Shown here piece after piece: positions 34,472-43,024 of a DNA stretch of 64,000 nt. The notes beneath the pieces are model-generated. The model saw only the letters and a program-made list of their open reading frames with translations. It was not told where the DNA came from and did no database searches. The DNA is taken from positions 1 to 64,000 of the forward strand of contig NZ_JARKNA010000024.1 of assembly GCF_029360765.1 (NCBI RefSeq), written 5' to 3'. The first letter of the stretch is position 1, and every line of letters begins with the position of its first letter. Source of the stretch: Terrimonas pollutisoli. GTDB taxonomy: Bacteria; Bacteroidota; Bacteroidia; Chitinophagales; Chitinophagaceae. Both the position numbers and the translations under genes were made by a program.

Positions 34472-35404
34472 ATGCAATACATTGGATTATTTAGCCAGAT
34501 CAGAAAAAACAACTTCAATTCTGTCTTACTGCTTATCGCATTCCCGGTTTTATTACTGGCAATGTGTTATGCGATTTTATTTTTTACGAATGAGCATGAC
34601 GCGAAACAGACCAACCAATATTTTGTACGGATTGTTCCCTTTGTTTTGATTGGAGTGGGAACCTGGTTTTTAATTGCCTGGGCCGGGCATAGTGCTTTTA
34701 TCCGGATGGCGACGGGATCGAAATCGCTGGAGCGGAAAGAAAATAAACGTGTTTACAACCTGCTCGAAAATATCTGTATCTCACAGGGCATGAAAATGCC
34801 CAAGCTTAATATCATTCAAGATGATTCGTTAAACGCATTTGCCAGTGGCATTAATGATAACTCTTATGCTATTTCTTTATCAACAGGTATCATCAATAAA
34901 TTGTCGGATGAAGAACTGGAAGGCGTATTGGCACACGAGCTATCGCATATCCGCAATCGGGATGTGAGGTTGCTGATTATCTCCATCATCTTTGTCGGTA
35001 TTTTTTCATTTGTGGCTGAAATGGCTTTCAGGAGTCTTCGGTTTGCTGGTCGCAAAAGCGACAAAAATGGAAAAGGAAGCGGGGCTATCATTCTTATCGT
35101 CATTGCCATTACGGCTGTTGCTTATTTGATCTCTGTTTTGCTTCGCTTTGGCATAAGCCGCAAGAGAGAATACCTGGCAGACGCCGGCGCCGCTGAAATA
35201 ACTAAAAAACCTTATGCCCTGGCATCAGCCCTGCGAAAAATATCCAACGATCCCATGATTGAGGCGGTAGAGAGCCGCGATGTAGCGCAATTATTTATTG
35301 ATAATCCCACACCGTCTGTTCATAAGTCGGCTTCCTGGGATAATTTATTTGCTACTCACCCGCCGATTGAAAAAAGAATTTCGTTATTGGAGCAATTTGT
35401 ATAA
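34472..35404 (+). CDS. M48 family membrane metalloprotease (HtpX-like)
   Basis: 310 residues with two N-terminal helices (about 18-40 and 50-72), the zinc motif HELSH at about residues 155-159, and two more helices around 170-225. The third ligand region is REYLADAGAAE. HtpX-type enzymes cleave misfolded inner-membrane proteins. It is paired with lemA upstream. A small GC-rich hairpin occupies its leader and may tune its expression relative to lemA; that is inference. Confidence 0.9.
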   Translation: MQYIGLFSQIRKNNFNSVLLLIAFPVLLLAMCYAILFFTNEHDAKQTNQYFVRIVPFVLIGVGTWFLIAWAGHSAFIRMATGSKSLERKENKRVYNLLENICISQGMKMPKLNIIQDDSLNAFASGINDNSYAISLSTGIINKLSDEELEGVLAHELSHIRNRDVRLLIISIIFVGIFSFVAEMAFRSLRFAGRKSDKNGKGSGAIILIVIAITAVAYLISVLLRFGISRKREYLADAGAAEITKKPYALASALRKISNDPMIEAVESRDVAQLFIDNPTPSVHKSASWDNLFATHPPIEKRISLLEQFV

Positions 35405-35808
35405 AGTGTTATAATTTAAAAACTGACAATTCTTATTTTTATTTGTAGAAGAGGAGTTCTTTGAAAAAGGTTACTATCCCTTCGGATGTGAATTTTATTC
35501 AAATAGCTACTGAAAAAGATTGTCGAAGATGTCTTTTATTTTAAGATGTGGACGGTAATGCGGTTGGTGATACTTCGACATGCTCAATACATCAACCCCG
35601 GCGTTCGGCGTGCGATTTTTCGGAAGACCAACTTGAGCAAAATTACTGAGTTTAGTTCGAAGAGAAGGCGTTGCATTTTTTATTCATGGTATTTTTGTTT
35701 GTTAAGATGGTCGGAGGAGTGGAATAAATTTATATGTTCGCTGTAATTTTCCAGTGATATTAACAACCATTACTTAGACAACAATACATTTCCTAAATCA
35801 ACATTTAT
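35405..35808. other. intergenic region with repeat debris
   Basis: 404 bp without a credible gene. It contains TACTTCGACATGCTCAATAC near 35570, a form of the interspersed TTCGACAAGCTCA element, and several short broken frames. A stretch near 35690-35750 vaguely resembles the start of a GIY-YIG endonuclease but has stops in every frame. Confidence 0.5.
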
Positions 35809-36726
35809 ATGAAGTTAACTCTACTTATTATCCACATCCTATTTATTTCATCTCTCACGTCAGCCCAGGATTTCATTGAATTAAAATCAAATGAAGTTGT
35901 ATTTAGAATAACGAGAACTAATAAAAAGAAAAATCAAGTCGTAAAAACATCTGACAACTCCTCATTAAAGGAAGGCTTTTACAAGACAAGCAACGGAGAT
36001 AGATTTACACTTTTCCAGGTCAACGACTCAGGTCATTTAATTGGCAGTCTAAAAACTTACGACAAACAAAAAATGTTCTTAGAAACACTATGGGAAGATG
36101 GAATTCAGACAAGAGAGTTTGTTTACTTGAATGGAAATATTGCTATGGAATCTTTTGATTCAACTGTCAATGTAATGTTGTATGACAGTTTGAAAAATAT
36201 ATGGCAACCTGTGAAAAAGACTATACTAATAGAAAAACAATATTTCAGAACAACTAACGAAATGCGTATAAGGTTTGCAATAGGTGGTTACGACGCTTAT
36301 GCCCATTATTTTTATAAAGAAGGGAAACTTATAAGGGAAATTATTCCCCATTTCTACGAAAAAGAATATGACACGTCTGGAAATGTTATATCACGAATCG
36401 AATATAATTGGAAGAACCAACAAATTGAATCGTCTGACTTTAAAAACGGAAAGTTGGTTTCAAAAAAGATTTTGAAAAATAAAAACATGTTCTGGGATTC
36501 AAAAGGTATAGTTCGATTCCCGAACGATGAAGGCAATCGAGATGAAATTACAAGCCTCATTTATTACAGTTCTGGCGCTATAAAGAAAAAAGAAATAATA
36601 AAGGATGGGAAAAGAACTGTAATTAATTATGACGCCAAGGGAAAAGTGATAAATCAAACTACAGATGAAGTTAATCTACAAAAAGTTGATTCTAATGCCG
36701 TGCCACCAGTTGAAATAAAGAAATAA
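35809..36726 (+). CDS. hypothetical exported MORN-like protein
   Basis: 305 residues with a signal peptide (MKLTLLIIHILFISSLTSAQ). The mature part has degenerate YwqK/MORN-like units (YKEGKLIREIIPHFYEKEYD, SSGAIKKKEIIKDGKRTVIN). Lysine and asparagine content and AT-richness are clearly higher than in neighbours, and the flanks hold repeat debris. This suggests a relatively recent arrival. Function unknown. Confidence 0.72.
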   Translation: MKLTLLIIHILFISSLTSAQDFIELKSNEVVFRITRTNKKKNQVVKTSDNSSLKEGFYKTSNGDRFTLFQVNDSGHLIGSLKTYDKQKMFLETLWEDGIQTREFVYLNGNIAMESFDSTVNVMLYDSLKNIWQPVKKTILIEKQYFRTTNEMRIRFAIGGYDAYAHYFYKEGKLIREIIPHFYEKEYDTSGNVISRIEYNWKNQQIESSDFKNGKLVSKKILKNKNMFWDSKGIVRFPNDEGNRDEITSLIYYSSGAIKKKEIIKDGKRTVINYDAKGKVINQTTDEVNLQKVDSNAVPPVEIKK

Positions 36727-36784
36727 GATCATAAGGTTTCGTCCCTGATTAAATATTACAGTTAGTTTAGCTCATTCCCCAAAC

Positions 36785-36950
36785 AAAAAGAGGCTGTCTC
36801 AAAAATAAGTGACAACCTTTTTCACGACAAAGTTGGTGTTTTTCACCAGGTTTTTCACCAACCGAACTACGTAAAGCTTTTAACGCCGAGGTTGGTGTTT
36901 TTTTCGGCCAACACCTGCGAGGGCAAAAGAGAATTGCCTTGCTGGACAAT
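36785..36950. repeat. degenerate hairpins and GTTGGTGTTTTT repeats
   Basis: AAGAGGCTGTC and GACAACCTTTTT form an imperfect terminator-like hairpin (36789-36822). Next come two copies of GTTGGTGTTTTT (about 36831 and 36892), with TTTTTCACCAAC as an inverted copy. The block lies between the convergent genes ending at 36726 and 37014. Confidence 0.5.
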
Positions 36951-36963
36951 TTGTATAAAATAA

Positions 36964-36990
36964 AAAGGGTCGTTTTACAACGACCCCGGA
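36964..36990 (-). terminator. terminator of the M43 protease gene
   Basis: GGGTCGTT / AACGACCC with a 4-nt loop; TTTTTA follows on the minus strand. Confidence 0.82.
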
Positions 36991-37013
36991 TCAACATGAA
37001 GTTGATGGTTGTT

Positions 37014-38264
37014 CTACAATTTTATGAACTTTTGTTTGATTGTCTCCCCGTCTTCTTTTTTGGCCAAAAGGAAGTAAATACCGGGAGTAAGTTTAGCAAT
37101 ATCAATCTTAACTAATTTAGTATTAGCAGTGGCCTGGGTCACCGGCTGGCCCTGCAAATTAATTACTCTTACAACCTGCCCCATCCATCTAATGTCGTAG
37201 GAAAGGTCAAGAATAATTTCACTGGTAGCAGGATTGGGATATATTTTCGCCTGCAACGTGGTTGGCACTTCTTCAAATGGTTCCGGTGCGGCATATAGTG
37301 CAGGTATTAAACCAACTGATGAAAGAATGCCATTTCTTGCACCATCCGTCTCAAATAATGTTCTCATTCTTTCCTTCTGCCCTTCGGTAAACATATTGAT
37401 GCAGCCATCCTGGGTCAGGTCCATAAAATTCATATACATATCACCATGCGGGCCACTGCTGCAGGATGTTCTTATACCAGAAGGACAACCCGGCGTAAAA
37501 TTGCCTTGCTTCGGCGTATCATTTACCCAGTCATCACCACAATAGCTATCACCCCAGATATGCCTTAAACCCAGCCAGTGACCAATTTCGTGCACAGCTG
37601 TTTTGCCCTGTTCATAACCAGCTCTTGAGCTTTTTCCAAAAACATTTCTGGTAATCACTACACCATCTTTATCTGCTGGTCCGCCGGGAAAGCTGGAGTA
37701 ACCGGCAATACTGGCCAGGTTACATACCCAGATATTCAGGTAGCTTTTGCTGTCCCATGCATCGGCGCCTCCTTTAGCGGATTGTTTCATTTGATCATCG
37801 GCGCTCCATCTGGTCACGGCGGTATATTTTCTTACGATGCCGGTAGTAGCCCTGCGCTGGGGATCAGAAGTGGCCAGTTGAAATTCTATACCACAATCCG
37901 CGGCAATGGATTTAAACCATTCAGGAGTATTACTGGTATCGGCGGCACGACGGCGAAAATTGTCGTTTAATATTTTTATTTGCTCCAACACTATTTCATC
38001 GGTAATATTTTCTGAAGCCTTATTATAGAGAACATGCAGTACGACAGGGATTTTAATGATGCTGCCTACATGAGGCCTTCCCGCTAACCCGGATGCTTCA
38101 TTCAATTGGCGCTGAATAAAACGCTCAACCCGTTCAACATTATATTTCACGGAAGGATTTGCTTTGGCTTCGCTTTCGAGATAGTCAAAAGACGAACATG
38201 CCCTTTGTGCCATTAATTGGCTGCTGGTGATTAGTAGCAAAAATGCCAGTAGGTAGATCCGCAT
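37014..38264 (-). CDS. M43 family zinc metalloprotease with T9SS sorting domain
   Basis: 416 residues. Signal peptide ends near residue 20 (LLITSSQLMAQ); a proregion follows. The catalytic site is HEIGHWLGLRH at about residues 225-235 with a downstream MNFMD (Met-turn). This is the pappalysin/cytophagalysin group. The C-terminal 75 residues (IYPNPATSEIILDLSY ... GIYFLLAKKEDGETIKQKFI) are a type A T9SS sorting domain, so the enzyme is secreted or surface-anchored through the type IX system. It probably degrades extracellular protein. Confidence 0.93.
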   Translation of the reverse strand: MRIYLLAFLLLITSSQLMAQRACSSFDYLESEAKANPSVKYNVERVERFIQRQLNEASGLAGRPHVGSIIKIPVVLHVLYNKASENITDEIVLEQIKILNDNFRRRAADTSNTPEWFKSIAADCGIEFQLATSDPQRRATTGIVRKYTAVTRWSADDQMKQSAKGGADAWDSKSYLNIWVCNLASIAGYSSFPGGPADKDGVVITRNVFGKSSRAGYEQGKTAVHEIGHWLGLRHIWGDSYCGDDWVNDTPKQGNFTPGCPSGIRTSCSSGPHGDMYMNFMDLTQDGCINMFTEGQKERMRTLFETDGARNGILSSVGLIPALYAAPEPFEEVPTTLQAKIYPNPATSEIILDLSYDIRWMGQVVRVINLQGQPVTQATANTKLVKIDIAKLTPGIYFLLAKKEDGETIKQKFIKL

Positions 38265-38566
38265 AGCTCAATAAGTCGGGTAGTCGGTAATACATGGCAA
38301 TAACAATTGACCATGAGCCTTCACGTGGCATTGGAAAAATAAAAGCTAAGGATTCAGAATTATGCGGTGTTCGGGGGATAATGAATTCAGAGGGTCACGA
38401 AGTATTCGCTTGTTGAAATCAAATATAAAACATTTTATGAATTAGCAATCAATTTTTTAGATAGTAATTTTACGAGTCTTTAAAAATAGTCCGCCAACGT
38501 TTAACAAATCCAAAAGCAGTCATCCCTTATTTTTGCCTGCTGCCATCAAACTCAATGAAATAATAA
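38265..38566. other. intergenic region between divergent genes
   Basis: About 300 bp without a gene. AT-rich from 38410. It carries a consensus promoter box at 38528 for the downstream lipoprotein gene; nothing else recognised. Confidence 0.5.
38528..38535 (+). promoter_or_regulatory. glutaminyl cyclase gene promoter -7 box
   Basis: TATTTTTG matches TAnnTTTG, 31 nt upstream of ATG 38567. A weak upstream GTTTAAC lies about 22 nt before it. Confidence 0.45.
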
Positions 38567-39364
38567 ATGAAATCTATTCTTTTTGTCTTTACGATTCTTT
38601 TACTTGCGGCCTGCGGCAATACTGATGCCAATAGCGACTCTGCTGTAAATACTCCTGCAGCTGCTTCACCAAAAGCAATTGGCTACGCTATCGTAAAAAC
38701 ATACCCACATGATACATCTTCCTTTACCCAGGGTTTGCAATTGTATGCAGGGAATTTGTATGAGGGGACGGGTGAAAAAGGGCACTCTCACTTAATGAAG
38801 GTAGATCTCAACACCGGCAAAATCCAACAGCAAATTTCTTTGGATAGTAAATATTTTGGCGAAGGCATCACGATCCTGCGTGACACCATCTATCAACTTA
38901 CCTGGCAGGAAAAGGTAGTGTTTGTTTATACGTTGAAAGATTTTAAGAAGGTAAAAGAGTTTCCGCTGGATACTGAGGGATGGGGCATTACCAATAACGG
39001 AGAGGAGTTGATTGTGAGTGATGGCACCAGCAATCTTTATTACTATAATCCATCTACTTTTCAATTGCTGAGGACACAATCTGTCACCGAAGGTGGCAGC
39101 CTTTCCTACAACCTGAATGAGCTGGAATATATCGATGGTTACATTTATGCTAACCAATGGCAGGCGCCTTATATTTTAAAAATCGATCCCGGCAGCGGCG
39201 CCATCGTTGGTAAAATTGATCTGACTGATGTATGGACCCGGGTGAAGGCAAAAGACCCGGTGGCTGATGTGCCCAACGGCATAGCCTATGACACAGCTAC
39301 TCAAAAAATCTATATCACCGGTAAAAAATGGCCGGAGCTCTATGAGATAGAGTTGAGTAAGTAG
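38567..39364 (+). CDS. glutaminyl-peptide cyclotransferase, lipoprotein
   Basis: 265 residues with lipobox (ILLLAAC). The mature part is a five-bladed beta-propeller of the plant/bacterial glutaminyl cyclase family (PF05096 type). Typical pieces are TYPHDTSSFTQGLQLYAGNL, YEGTGEKGHSHLMKVDL, and VTEGGSLSYNLNELEYIDGY. It cyclises N-terminal glutamine of exported proteins to pyroglutamate, protecting them from aminopeptidases. This makes sense beside many exported peptidases. Monocistronic by position. Confidence 0.9.
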   Translation: MKSILFVFTILLLAACGNTDANSDSAVNTPAAASPKAIGYAIVKTYPHDTSSFTQGLQLYAGNLYEGTGEKGHSHLMKVDLNTGKIQQQISLDSKYFGEGITILRDTIYQLTWQEKVVFVYTLKDFKKVKEFPLDTEGWGITNNGEELIVSDGTSNLYYYNPSTFQLLRTQSVTEGGSLSYNLNELEYIDGYIYANQWQAPYILKIDPGSGAIVGKIDLTDVWTRVKAKDPVADVPNGIAYDTATQKIYITGKKWPELYEIELSK

Positions 39365-39441
39365 CTAATAGAAGTGAGAAGGCAAATGTGAAATGTGAAA
39401 ATAAATTTGCGTATTTACAATCTTATGCTTCTTCCGGTTTT

Positions 39442-40362
39442 TTATTTTTTTCCAATCACATATATTACGGAACTGCATTTTTTCTTATCCAATAACGCTG
39501 AAAAATTGGATTGCAGGCCATTGAAAAAGGCGGCGATCCAATTTGTTTTTCCCTGCCTGGCCGGCAGGCGGGCATTCTTGTAACGGCTGCTCAACAGGGA
39601 AATGTAGAAGCTGTCATACCACATAGGCTTATAGGCCAGGATATCCAGCCCATTTTGTTCCATGAGTTTCTCTATCGAACGGGGAGAAAAATGATACAAA
39701 TGCCTCGGTACATCATAAGCAGCCCAATATTGCTGGTAAAATGTTGCATCGCCGGATGTGTAATTGGGTACAGCAATAAAAATTCTTCCATTGTCTTTTA
39801 ATACCGACTTCAATTGCTGAACATATTTTGAAAGATCATGTACATGTTCCAATACATGCCAAAGTGTGATTGCATCAAAATGATTAGCGGGAAGCTGATA
39901 AAATTGATTTGCCTCTGCAAGGTCAAGAGAATAAGTGTCACGGGCCACCTTCCGTGCATCTGCATGCGGTTCGATGCCCGTAGCCATCCAGCCGTGTTGC
40001 TTCATTTCATGAATGAAGGAGCCAATACCACTGCCTACATCAAGTATGTTGCCTCTTTTCAAGCCCGTAGTTCTCTCTATCAATTTTCTTTTCTGAATAA
40101 TTGTTTTTCTTCTTACAAAATGATAAAGTCTATTGATAAATCCCTTCGTAGTATTCGTATGAGAAATATAACTTTCTGCTTTGTAATAAGGCGCCACATG
40201 ATTACTATCCGGCGCATCCTGTGTAAAACGAAGCGAACAATCAGCACACTCATAAATAGCAAACATCTCACCGGTTACAGTATAATCTTTTACCTGCAAT
40301 ACAGGATGGATAGCTGCAGAATTACAAACAGGACAAAATTGATAATGTACTCTTCCGGTCAT
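39442..40362 (-). CDS. class I SAM-dependent methyltransferase
   Basis: 306 residues. An N-terminal zinc-ribbon-like part (FCPVCNSAAIHPVLQ and YECADCSLRFT, two CxxC pairs) precedes a Rossmann methyltransferase. Its glycine motif is ILDVGSGIGSFIHEMKQ, followed by GIEPHADARKVA and ALTLWHVLEH-like residues (DAITLWHVLEHVHDL). This architecture is frequent in enzymes that modify sugars or surface polysaccharide. Near residue 268 the segment ARLPARQ is encoded by a GC-rich palindromic repeat and looks like an in-frame insertion. The conserved end KKCSSVIYVIGK is intact. Confidence 0.87.
   Translation of the reverse strand: MTGRVHYQFCPVCNSAAIHPVLQVKDYTVTGEMFAIYECADCSLRFTQDAPDSNHVAPYYKAESYISHTNTTKGFINRLYHFVRRKTIIQKRKLIERTTGLKRGNILDVGSGIGSFIHEMKQHGWMATGIEPHADARKVARDTYSLDLAEANQFYQLPANHFDAITLWHVLEHVHDLSKYVQQLKSVLKDNGRIFIAVPNYTSGDATFYQQYWAAYDVPRHLYHFSPRSIEKLMEQNGLDILAYKPMWYDSFYISLLSSRYKNARLPARQGKTNWIAAFFNGLQSNFSALLDKKKCSSVIYVIGKK
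39551..39572. repeat. REP-like palindrome inside the methyltransferase gene
   Basis: CCTGCC TGGCC GGCAGG forms a 6-bp hairpin in coding DNA. A sister palindrome is in the intergenic region at 40472. Confidence 0.65.
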
Positions 40363-40469
40363 CTTGAAAATGGCTGTTTAAAACAGGCAGCAAAGTAAAT
40401 TGAAATGCATCATAAAAAAATATTCATTTTTATATCGGCTGATAATGAATATTTTTCCTGTGAATAGAA

Positions 40470-40490
40470 CTTGCCTGTCGGCAGGCAGGC
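40470..40490. repeat. REP-like palindrome upstream of the methyltransferase
   Basis: TTGCCTG TCGG CAGGCA hairpin in the 168-bp spacer between the HU-like gene and the methyltransferase gene. Confidence 0.65.
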
Positions 40491-40530
40491 TTAGACAATA
40501 ACCTAAGGGAAAAAACAAACCGACAAAAAA

Positions 40531-41175
40531 TTAAGGAGCTGTTTTATACGTTGCGGATTCCTCGTTGGGAGTAATCTTTTTTTGATTCCCGGTTGAAGAA
40601 GTATCTACACCATTGGAAGAAAGATACAATGCGATAAAAATGAAGGCAAGTAAGCCAACAATCAATGCTATTCCCCACCAGTAGGTTTTTCTCGCTGTTG
40701 ACGGAGCCAGTAGCTCTATCATTTCGGAAGAAGTTTTCTCCTGCTCCCCCACCAGCATTGTATGTTCAACATTCCCCCTGATCACTTTTACAGCAGCAAC
40801 AGGCGTTCCGGTCTTCATATCTTTTAACGACGGTTCAAAACGAATTTCACCGGCCATTCCTTTACTAAGCGTCCCCACGCCTTCCCAGTGAAATTTTCCA
40901 TCACTCATCACCCTATTCTTAATATCGAAGGCAAAATCATTAAACCGGCGTATTGCATCTGTTTCAGAAACATTAAGTACGGCGGCCAACCAGCTGAAAA
41001 CATTCCCTGATGGGGCAGTATTGCCGTGATGCAAAGCAACGGTATAAGCCGGAGGGTTTACCATCTTGTTGACAAAATCTATATCGGCCGGTTTTCTTTC
41101 CAACAGGAAAGTGCCCACGCCGGGAATGTTCAGCTTTTTGTGTAAAACAAGATATTGATACAATTCTCCGCCCAT
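40531..41175 (-). CDS. HU-CCDC81-like domain protein with one membrane helix
   Basis: 214 residues. The first 75 residues (YQYLVLHKKLNIPGVGTFLL ... PAYTVALHH) and the next 60 (ISDGKFHWEGVGTL-like part, KFHWEGVGTLSKG) resemble the two tandem HU-like domains of the bacterial CCDC81 group known from Bacteroidota. A single helix follows (YWWGIALIVGLLAFIFIALY, about residues 165-185) and a short tail. Better-known members end in a SPOR domain; this one does not. It may link DNA or a cytoplasmic partner to the envelope. The start is only 2 nt from the stop of the barrel gene, so they form one operon. Confidence 0.72.
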   Translation of the reverse strand: MGGELYQYLVLHKKLNIPGVGTFLLERKPADIDFVNKMVNPPAYTVALHHGNTAPSGNVFSWLAAVLNVSETDAIRRFNDFAFDIKNRVMSDGKFHWEGVGTLSKGMAGEIRFEPSLKDMKTGTPVAAVKVIRGNVEHTMLVGEQEKTSSEMIELLAPSTARKTYWWGIALIVGLLAFIFIALYLSSNGVDTSSTGNQKKITPNEESATYKTAP

Positions 41176-41177
41176 GA

Positions 41178-42830
41178 CTAATTCTTTTGATCGAACGAAA
41201 AGATGATTCCACCAACGAAATTAAATCCGTAGACCGGGTATTGATTCCATCGTTGGTATTCTTTATTAAATATATTATTAAACTGTGTCCAAAGGCTAAT
41301 ATTTTTTTGGATCTTGAATTCAAGTCCTGCGTTTAAATCCACCGCTCCTTTTAATTTACCGTCTGAGCCATCCTTGCGCATGTAACGGGGACCATTCCAG
41401 GCAAACAAATCACCTTTTAACCACAGATCTTTTATCACCTGTAGCCGTAATGCAGTGTTTAATTCAAGCGGCAGTAAACCCCATGCTTTTCGCTGCTCCT
41501 GCAAACCGGTATATTGGTTGAAACTAAGACTGGTGATAACTGAAAATTTTTCCTCTACTGTATAGCCCAACTCTCCGCCCAGGTTCAATACGTTTACCCG
41601 TTTTGCATTGACAACCTGGAATGATTTACCATCCCCCGCTGCTGATGTATCGTTTACAAATAAAGGTTGATTATTTAATTTGTTGAATGCTACTTTGGCG
41701 CTATACGTGAAATGATCGCCTACTGCGCCTTTAAATCCTGCATATCGTTCCTCAATCCATGTGTTCAACAATGAAGTGGGTGCCCAAAGCCAGGGATTTT
41801 GTGAGGCAAGGTATTGAAACGTTGTTTTTCGGATATACCCGGTCCATCCGGCCTGGAACGTAAACCGCTGATCATAGGTTCCGATTTCGGCCAGGATATT
41901 GGGAAACATTTTGAAAGTTGAATTGTCCCATGATGGACGTATACCTGCCTGCAACTTTAAGGAAGGACTTTTATACAAAACAGCCGGAGAAATATACCAT
42001 GTTGTATTATTCACTGCCGATTTGTCTTTTGGCGAAAGACGGGTAAGATCGAATGTTAAACCGAGATTAACCGTAAAATCTTTTCCAATGTTTTTTTCCA
42101 GCGGAAGATTAACCACTGTATTGCTTTCATTATTCTTTAAATGATCGCCGAAGATGTCAATTTTTATTTCCGGTGAGTAGTTTAAACCAAATTCGGTGCT
42201 GTTGATATTACGCAAGCCAACCCTTGCAGAAATTGTTTGAAACCGCTGCCGGATAGAATCATTCACGAACGACAGCGACTCAGGTTGATAACCATACTTG
42301 TAAGTTCTTTCCTGCTTCATCCCCAGGCTACCAGTCCATTCGAGGTTTTTAGCGGTTTTATAAAACGCACTCAGTTTCACCTGCGTGTTGGTAAAGTCCT
42401 GGTACTCTCTTTTTCCCTGTGAAGAAACATGTTTTGCATAAATATTGGCGCCGGCCGTGTTGCCATCACCAAATGAAAACCCGGCCTGTATATAAGGTGT
42501 TCTCAAACTTCCAAAACCAGCCTTGATATAATTCGCATTACCAAACTTACCCACTGAATCAATTTGCATAGCTAAGGGTTTCAACGACCCGGGTTGGTAT
42601 CCAAATAAAAGATTGGGATTGGGAATATCGTATTGCAAGCGGGGTTTGGTAGTATCTGCTGTCGGCGGTGTCGCATTAAAAATGAATTTACCGGTTTCTT
42701 TCAATTCCGGTTTGAAAGTAGAAGTAATATCGACAGATTTAGGTTTTGTGGTATCTTTTTGCGACCAGGAAGTACCTATCGAAAACACAGCTACCAATAA
42801 GAAACCTATTTTGACGGTTTGCTCTTTCAT
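41178..42830 (-). CDS. outer-membrane barrel protein (TonB-receptor-like)
   Basis: About 550 residues: signal peptide MKEQTVKIGFLLVAVFSIGT, a short N-terminal segment (VDITSTFKPELKETGKFIFN), then a long run of amphipathic beta strands ending FNFVGGIIFSF, a typical barrel C-terminus. Automated annotation would likely say TonB-dependent receptor, but no plug domain or TonB box is visible and the barrel is small. It lies between a TPR protein and the HU-like gene. ATG 42830 is preferred; the frame is open to 42935 but that part would translate a repeat. Confidence 0.78.
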   Translation of the reverse strand: MKEQTVKIGFLLVAVFSIGTSWSQKDTTKPKSVDITSTFKPELKETGKFIFNATPPTADTTKPRLQYDIPNPNLLFGYQPGSLKPLAMQIDSVGKFGNANYIKAGFGSLRTPYIQAGFSFGDGNTAGANIYAKHVSSQGKREYQDFTNTQVKLSAFYKTAKNLEWTGSLGMKQERTYKYGYQPESLSFVNDSIRQRFQTISARVGLRNINSTEFGLNYSPEIKIDIFGDHLKNNESNTVVNLPLEKNIGKDFTVNLGLTFDLTRLSPKDKSAVNNTTWYISPAVLYKSPSLKLQAGIRPSWDNSTFKMFPNILAEIGTYDQRFTFQAGWTGYIRKTTFQYLASQNPWLWAPTSLLNTWIEERYAGFKGAVGDHFTYSAKVAFNKLNNQPLFVNDTSAAGDGKSFQVVNAKRVNVLNLGGELGYTVEEKFSVITSLSFNQYTGLQEQRKAWGLLPLELNTALRLQVIKDLWLKGDLFAWNGPRYMRKDGSDGKLKGAVDLNAGLEFKIQKNISLWTQFNNIFNKEYQRWNQYPVYGFNFVGGIIFSFDQKN

Positions 42831-42848
42831 CAACCTTATACTTTTAAA

Positions 42849-42882
42849 GACCCCCTCCCTATCCCGACGCACAGCCGGGACC
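42849..42882 (-). repeat. hairpin repeat in the barrel gene leader
   Basis: On the minus strand GGTCCCGGCTGTGCGTCGGG, then ATAGGGAGGGGGTC. TCCCG (42862-42866) pairs with CGGGA (42876-42880). Same type and orientation as the leaders of fsa, coaD and pruA. Confidence 0.65.
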
Positions 42883-43024
42883 ACCATCACACAGACCCGA
42901 ACAATCAAAGACTCTCTGTTATTTTGAATATCCATTTTTTCAATTTGTTTGTTATCAGAGTTCTTAATTTATTTCTTCATTTATTTCATCAGCACATTAG
43001 CACATTTTCAAATTTCCACATTCA

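Noticed and set aside
35690..35760. Possible GIY-YIG endonuclease remnant
   Set aside because: Resemblance is only a few residues, with stop codons in each frame; not supportable.
36767..36997. 76-codon minus-strand frame over the GTTGGTGTTTTT repeats
   Set aside because: The translation is low in known patterns and comes from repeat and terminator sequence between two convergent genes.
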